Shown one piece after another: positions 59,041 to 64,000 of a stretch of DNA of 64,000 bases (positions are counted from its first letter, which is position 1; each line of letters opens with the position of its first letter). The translations under genes and the position numbers were made by a program. Under the pieces are notes generated by a model, which was not told the origin of the DNA, searched no databases, and saw only the letters and a list, made by a program, of their open reading frames with translations. The DNA comes from Eumeta japonica (Eukaryota > Arthropoda > Insecta > Lepidoptera > Psychidae), in assembly GCA_005406025.1 (NCBI GenBank), contig BGZK01000154.1, forward strand, positions 124,001 through 188,000, read 5' to 3'.

Positions 59041-60784
59041 TTGCAATACATTTTGTATTTGGTTTTTGCTTGTTTAAAGATTAAAAGCTATACAAAATTT
59101 CAGTATCAGCGTTGTCACACGTTCCCATTACACATATACAATATTCGCCTATTTACTTATTATATAGACTTATGACGCTATAGCACCTAGCGCAGTCAGC
59201 AGTCTTTTTATAAGGTTACTTAAGCGCTACGCTAAGGCTTAGTAAAAATGTTACTATGTTATACGTATATTGAAGCACCTGCAGCTCGACGCGTGTGAGG
59301 ACGCGGGCCCGTCGCCGAGAGCGCACCGCGCGAGGCAGCCGTTATTATTAGTGCTTGTTATTGAAATTCGCTAATTACTCGCGAGGCACGTCGAACCTTA
59401 GTGATCCAGTTGCACCTCTGAAATCTTCAAAATCTGCACTGTCCGATGGAAGTACTGTTCTGTATGAAATAAGGACTTTTAATTGCGCACCTTAAAATAT
59501 TTTCACAATTATGAAAATATTATAAGGCGCGCAATAAAACAATTCTAAGGAGTGCACGCCGTAGAGCGACGAGTAGATGGATCGCTTAATAATCGCATTT
59601 ATGTTTCCTTCAATTTATCTTTGATCCTATCATACAAAATTTAATTTTTTTATGTTTTATGCGTTAAATTTTTATTTTTTTTTCAATAACGAAACATGTA
59701 TTGTTTAGTCAATCGAAGTGTTTCGTTCTTTAGTTTACCGACATGAGTAATCGCACTCAACAGCGATATCAGGTGAGCAAAGTTCAAGATCGATTTAGTG
59801 ATTGGCACGTATTTTGAGTCAATCGTCGCGTGCACCCGGCAGATATCGCACTCCGAGCTGTCGTAAGAGCGGTTTATTAAAACGGGCGCTCGTCCTCGGC
59901 GCCACCTCGACCACCATTTCGCTTTTCGGATATCATTTCTAAAGAAATATTTACGACACTCAATAACTAATTTGAGCAAATATTTTATAACGAACTCAAT
60001 AACGGACCAATGATTTATAAAGGACTCGTTATGCTTATTTGACTTGACTATATTTTCACTTTGTGTTGCAGGCTGACGTTGAGTTTTTTTTTTTGAGTTC
60101 CGCCATTAAAAAAAATAGATTCTCATTACACCTGCCCGGAGCCGACGCCGACTACGGCGCTCTGAAATCTCAAAGCCCATCTCGACGACCTTCGAGGCCG
60201 AGGGCGCCCGTCGCCGGGTGCGGAAGTGACTCCGTTTCTTTCTTAATTTGGTACACATAAGTACTACGATAATAAAATACGATAACTCAGAGCGACGTGA
60301 ATGTGCTTCTTTTAGGATCAACGATAACAAAATAACCACATGCAAACGTTTCACGTCCGCGTGCGCACACTCGACTTTCTCATTCATTTTTTCTCACTCA
60401 TTTTTCGATTCACAATTGAAAATTACAGTGAAATTTCGGAAGCTACTTGTGCAATTAGGCACGATGATAGTAAAAGAGAATCACTAAAATAATGTATTTA
60501 TCAACTGTAATACACTTAATATATTTGGAATGGATATTTATTTTTATTTATAAGGCGAGAATATTAATTGATTTAATAAAACAAAACTACAAAATACAGA
60601 CGTCCGCCATGCTCAGTTGAACACCCATCAAATTGAATTACGTGACGCCTGTGGACAAACTGTCGCTATCACATAAATTGGAAACGAAACTCAACTATCG
60701 TTACACTTATAATTTGTTTAATCTGATTCTTGATTCCTATCGATCTGTTGCTTAGTTTTGAATTCTCAATAAAAAAATTAAGTC
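59041..60784. other. No gene supported; hairpin and GC patches
   Basis: Contains a 54-base hairpin (59482-59535), a GC-rich patch at 59285-59340 and a second at 60130-60230. The second patch follows an acceptor-like 'ttcactttgtgttgcag' ending at 60071. A 65-codon frame runs through it (part: PGADADYGALKSQSPSRR) without a recognisable domain. Confidence 0.4.
59482..59535. repeat. 54-base hairpin
   Basis: Arms 59482-59505 and 59512-59535 match at 22 of 24 positions around a 6-base loop; the left arm starts 'attgcgcaccttaaaatatt'. One of the two mismatches allows a G-U pair in RNA. Confidence 0.85.
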
Positions 60785-60912
60785 ATGGAACAAGGATTTA
60801 CCAAGACAAACGGCTGTAATTTGCCAAGATTTAAGTTCTTAATGCTGCTGGAGTTCGTAGCATCAAAGAAAGACTTCTATTTAGCAGAATTTAGAAATGT
60901 CAAAACTACAAT
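60785..60912 (+). CDS. Possible first coding exon, 42 codons, of a transposon-type protein
   Basis: An ATG at 60785 opens MEQGFTKTNGCNLPRFKFLM and continues LLEFVASKKDFYLAEFRNVK to 60912, where a GTAAGT splice donor follows in the second position of a codon. I recall the N-terminal pattern FTKT.G.NLPR...FM...F.......F...E.R..K from many lepidopteran predicted proteins with SWIM and YqaJ-like domains, which occur in many copies and behave like transposon genes. That family link is from memory and is unverified. I could not find the second exon: the 62-codon frame starting at 60986 does not resemble it. The frame here has no defects. It may be a lone exon left by a broken element or the start of a gene whose later exons lie beyond the LINE insertion. 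Confidence 0.42.
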
Positions 60913-62229
60913 GTAAGTAAAATGTTAATAATCTTTAAAACAATCATTTAAAATTTAAAATCTGTTTTAAAAAGCACCGCTTCATATGTTCAGTGTCAGA
61001 GGTTATGTTATAATGTTTTTATTACATAACATATGCTTACCTATTGATTTCGGTAAATATTTAGACGTGGGACTCCACCCATTTTTGCCTATAAAATCTG
61101 ATCTAATGAAGATATCGCCTTGGTTTTGGCGCTGTTGTATTCGTCTTGTCGACGGATTCAATAATATTACATGACAATGTTATATCACATATAAGTCACA
61201 CACCATATAAAATATACGATATAAGATAACAACTTACGTCAAAATGATCTTCACAGAAATAAATAGGAGAATTTACGTATATGATTTTGATCTCGCCAAG
61301 CAAAATTAAGCCACTAATATCTTTTTTTTTGTATGACACGTAAACAAACAATTTTTTAAGGGTTTCAATGACGTATTAACGCACTGAGAAACCGCTCACC
61401 ATCTATACACTTTTTAATTCGTGTCTGAATAAAATGTATCTGATTTTTTTGCTGTAACTCCCTAGTGTTTACAATCCAAATACATAGACGTGACGTCACA
61501 AACAGACGCCGTGACCAGGCACCGTTTGGCATTAATTTATAAACATGTAATTAAAATAGCAGTCATTCTTAAAAAAACCTTTGTTTATTACAAAAATAAT
61601 ATATTATTTGGATATAGTATTTATTTAGAATATTATAAAAACTGTTTTTCAAAATCAGTCGTCATGCCTATTTACGAATAAAAAAGACAGCTATTGATTT
61701 CCAGTGAATCAATTAATTACTATGAGCCCACCGCGCGCGTGATCTATTAACTTCGCCGCTCTAGCTTCATTGATGTAAAAATACCCTTATATTTCCTCCT
61801 ATGCTTGACGAAAACTCCCATTCACAAGTTTTTATTTTCATGTTTTCAAATAACGAATCTTCTACGCACAATTTCCTGTCGCACTTGGCCAGTTGTACCG
61901 GAACGTCGCCCTGCGAAATATGCTGGAGGTAACCCGATACTCGAATTGATAAAGTCCGGCGCTGCAGTCGCTGCGAGATATCGCTGCACAACACGGGTTC
62001 ATGACTCATACTAAAAACAGAATGGGTTTAATAGTTATAATTTTCTTTGGAAGTAATCAACAATACACGTTGAAATAAGCTGATCAAATAGAAAAAGAAT
62101 TCGAGTACCGAAAACATGTCATTCAAAATAAGATGTTTTATATACTTATTATAAACATATCTTACAATGATGTCACCTGGGGAAATTATCAAACATAATA
62201 TTTTTGCAAATGAGCACAAATCAGTTGAA
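60913..62229. other. No gene recognised
   Basis: AT-rich sequence with a TGACGTCA site at 61491-61498. Short frames match nothing known. Confidence 0.45.
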
Positions 62230-63070
62230 TAACTACCTAACTTGAGAAAAAGCTTAGTTCTGCAGCACATGCAGTGAAAACAATTCGACGACTTACAGAT
62301 GAAAGCGCCGCGAGACCAGTTTATTTCAGTTTTTTTCGTAGTCCCATGACCTATGGAATTTTGTTATGGGGTCACGATCATATTAACACAACTTTCGTGA
62401 TGCAGAATCGAGCTATTCATGCTGTCTATGATCTGAGAGCAATGGCATCTTTCAGAGAAAAAATTATGGAAATTAATATTTTAACTTTAGCATCACAATA
62501 CTCATACGAAAAGCTGATATATGTCAAGAGACATGTAGTGTCGTTCCAAAAAAGGAGCGACATCTATAACATTAAGACATAAGAACGATCTTGCAGTTCT
62601 TAAAATCCGTCTATGAACAGCAAGTTCCGCAAAGTTATCCGCAAAGTTAATAAATCATTTAAGGGGTAATGTGTGCACTTTTATAATAAGATCCCAAATG
62701 AAATTAAAAATTTACCATTTTATGAATTTAAACGTTTCGTTAAAAGAAAGTTTTATATCAAGGGCTATTTATTATACGGTGTAGGAATATGTTAATGAAA
62801 AAAACCCATGGGTTGAACTGCGCGGCTATCAGGTTGCTTCATGTCATTACCAAGTGTTGTATGTACTAAATTATTTATTATTCAATATTTAACAGCGATG
62901 AGTAAAAAAGAGCAAACCTTAAGTTTGGTGCTCATCCTTCTCAAGATGAATCAGCATTTGGAATGGGTGGTAATGTTAATGTCTAAAATAGTTGTTTATG
63001 AGGCATTTCAAGTGTAATCACTATTATTTACGAAATTAATATATAATTTTGATTTGAAATAAATGATATA
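62230..63070 (+). pseudogene. CR1/Jockey-type LINE, C-terminal end and 3' region
   Basis: The plus strand from about 62250 reads LSSAAHAVKTIRRLTDESAA, then VYFSFFRSPMTYGILLWGHD, MQNRAIHAVYDLRAM and INILTLASQYSYEKLIYVKR. After frame breaks it ends FYNKIPNEIKNLPFYEFKRF (about 62682-62741) and a stop. These are the post-catalytic blocks of a non-LTR reverse transcriptase. Homology with 42533-42830 extends beyond the ORF to about 62990, so this includes the element's 3' untranslated part. The catalytic region is missing (5' truncation). Confidence 0.85.
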
Positions 63071-63666
63071 AATTTGATATAACATATCACTTTTCGCCTT
63101 ATGCCGCACGCCAGATCGATCTCAACCGTAACTTCTATTTCAATGAGTAGCAGAGATCTGCTAAAGAAATTTGATTTTTTAAAGTAATTTGCAAAATATA
63201 CAAATATGTACTAGAAATAAATAAATAGAAACCTAGGTATACACTTACATACCAAATATAAGACCATTTTGAAATGTAAACAAAATTTGAAGTAAAAATT
63301 ATTTTTACACGAGGAGAGAAAAAAATTTCTTGTCGAAGGCAAGAATTTTTACATTTTTATTTTATTCTGCACAATTAGGTTTTTGAAAAAAAATTTTTTT
63401 TTTGAAAAATGGAAAGATCATATATAAGTTTTATAACAAAACAATTTTAATTTTTTTTTTTCTGCAATAATTAAAACGCTATATCAAAATAAAAATTAAT
63501 TTTGAATCCAGTACCGAAGACGCGCCGACAACTCCCGAACAAATCCGAGTGCGTGTGACGTCATAATGTTAGTTGTCACCGTAGTAGTATACGGAGATAA
63601 TAAGTGTAGTGCTTTTGAGTTTTGATTTATTTTATTCTGTCATTGTTAATACTCAAAATATATAAA
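63071..63666. other. AT-rich sequence before the THAP exon
   Basis: Homopolymer-rich. A TGACGTCA site lies at 63556-63563, about 100 bases before the ATG at 63667, and could be a promoter element of the THAP-type gene that follows. Confidence 0.4.
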
Positions 63667-63848
63667 ATGTCAAATCTCAAAAGTTACCGCTCTGTTTTGT
63701 ACCATTATGTACAAATACTACAAAGACAACCCGAAAAAATGTTTTAAATGTTCCTCAAGACGAGAAACGTCGAAAAAATGGTTTCAAGCAGTGCTCGAGA
63801 TAATCCTAAAACAAAATCGAACTTTTTTGTTGTGAAGATCACTTTGAT
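63667..63848 (+). pseudogene. THAP zinc-finger exon with frame breaks
   Basis: The blocks of a THAP domain are present in order on the plus strand but in changing frames: CFVPLCTN (Cys pair, from 63693), PEKMF, NVPQDEKRRKN, KWFQAV (conserved Trp, codon at 63779), RDNPKTKSNFF, and CEDHFD (last Cys and His, ending at 63848). A GTAAGT donor follows at 63849-63854, so it looks like a first exon. The ATG at 63667 gives a frame that loses register within ten codons. At least four single-base shifts are needed to join the blocks; one is a T missing from a T run near 63825. THAP domains bind DNA and occur in host regulators and in P-element, Kolobok and other transposases. Whether the breaks are decay or base-calling errors cannot be told here. 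Confidence 0.72.
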
Positions 63849-64000
63849 GTAAGTATTTCATATTCATATTGCCATTAGTTACTTATAATAGCTGTAAACG
63901 CTGCACTGTTATGGAATTGCTATAACATTATGACGTCACAAGTATGGTGGCCAATCGTGGCGCGTTCACAGTCACGTGATTTTTTTTTAAATTTTATCAA
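63849..64000 (+). other. Putative intron start, to the window edge
   Basis: AT-rich sequence after the donor site, with another TGACGTCA at 63931-63938. No second exon is visible before the window ends. Confidence 0.4.

Overview
The window reads as nuclear DNA of a moth or butterfly (Lepidoptera). The basis is the repeat content: a SINE-like family with the tail motif 'cggcaacgcactggtgactt' and 'gggcggcg', elements headed 'agcttccgcccgcgg', a LINE ending 'aaagatattttgaatttgaa', several decayed Jockey/CR1-type LINEs and mariner-type transposons. These are motifs I recall from lepidopteran genomes; I could not search for them. No intact host protein-coding gene can be supported. The stretch is most likely intergenic or deep intronic.

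Layout. 509-10243 is a direct tandem duplication of a unit of about 4.87 kb. The copies differ mostly by one- or two-base indels in homopolymers, and the right-hand breakpoint lies inside a mariner transposase. 9950-10955 is that mariner remnant, whole only in the second copy. 12.4-16.8 kb holds pieces of LINEs, a 15-bp minisatellite and a diverged repeat family. 18-31 kb is mostly sequence I cannot assign, with a SINE copy, G-rich and CpG-rich patches, a tRNA-like SINE piece and AT-rich desert. 30.9-31.9 kb carries two oppositely oriented copies of one lepidopteran repeat. At 32247-32319 lies the one gene I am sure of: an intact tRNA-Arg (anticodon TCG) with internal A and B boxes and a T-run terminator, in a short CpG-rich patch.

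36.07-38.35 kb is a dead hAT-type (ZBED/Buster-like) transposon, followed by a LINE reverse transcriptase remnant (38.6-39.4 kb). 40.9-44.9 kb has tandem and diverged repeats, two SINE pieces and an 802-bp fold-back element built of about 120-bp units. 50.3-51.0 kb is a decayed Ty3/gypsy-type integrase. 53297-54328 is a mariner with recognisable inverted ends and TA flanks. 55.8-59.1 kb holds LINE ORF1, endonuclease and C-terminal pieces, all on the minus strand.

The last 4 kb holds two first-exon-like coding pieces that each end at a GTAAGT donor: a 42-codon exon at 60785 and a THAP zinc-finger exon at 63667 with several frame breaks. A LINE C-terminus lies between them. I found no new defence, metabolic or regulatory system. 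The most unusual structures are the duplication with a perfect 35-nt palindrome at its junction, the fold-back array at 43600-44401, several long hairpins, and the two exon-like pieces near the right end.
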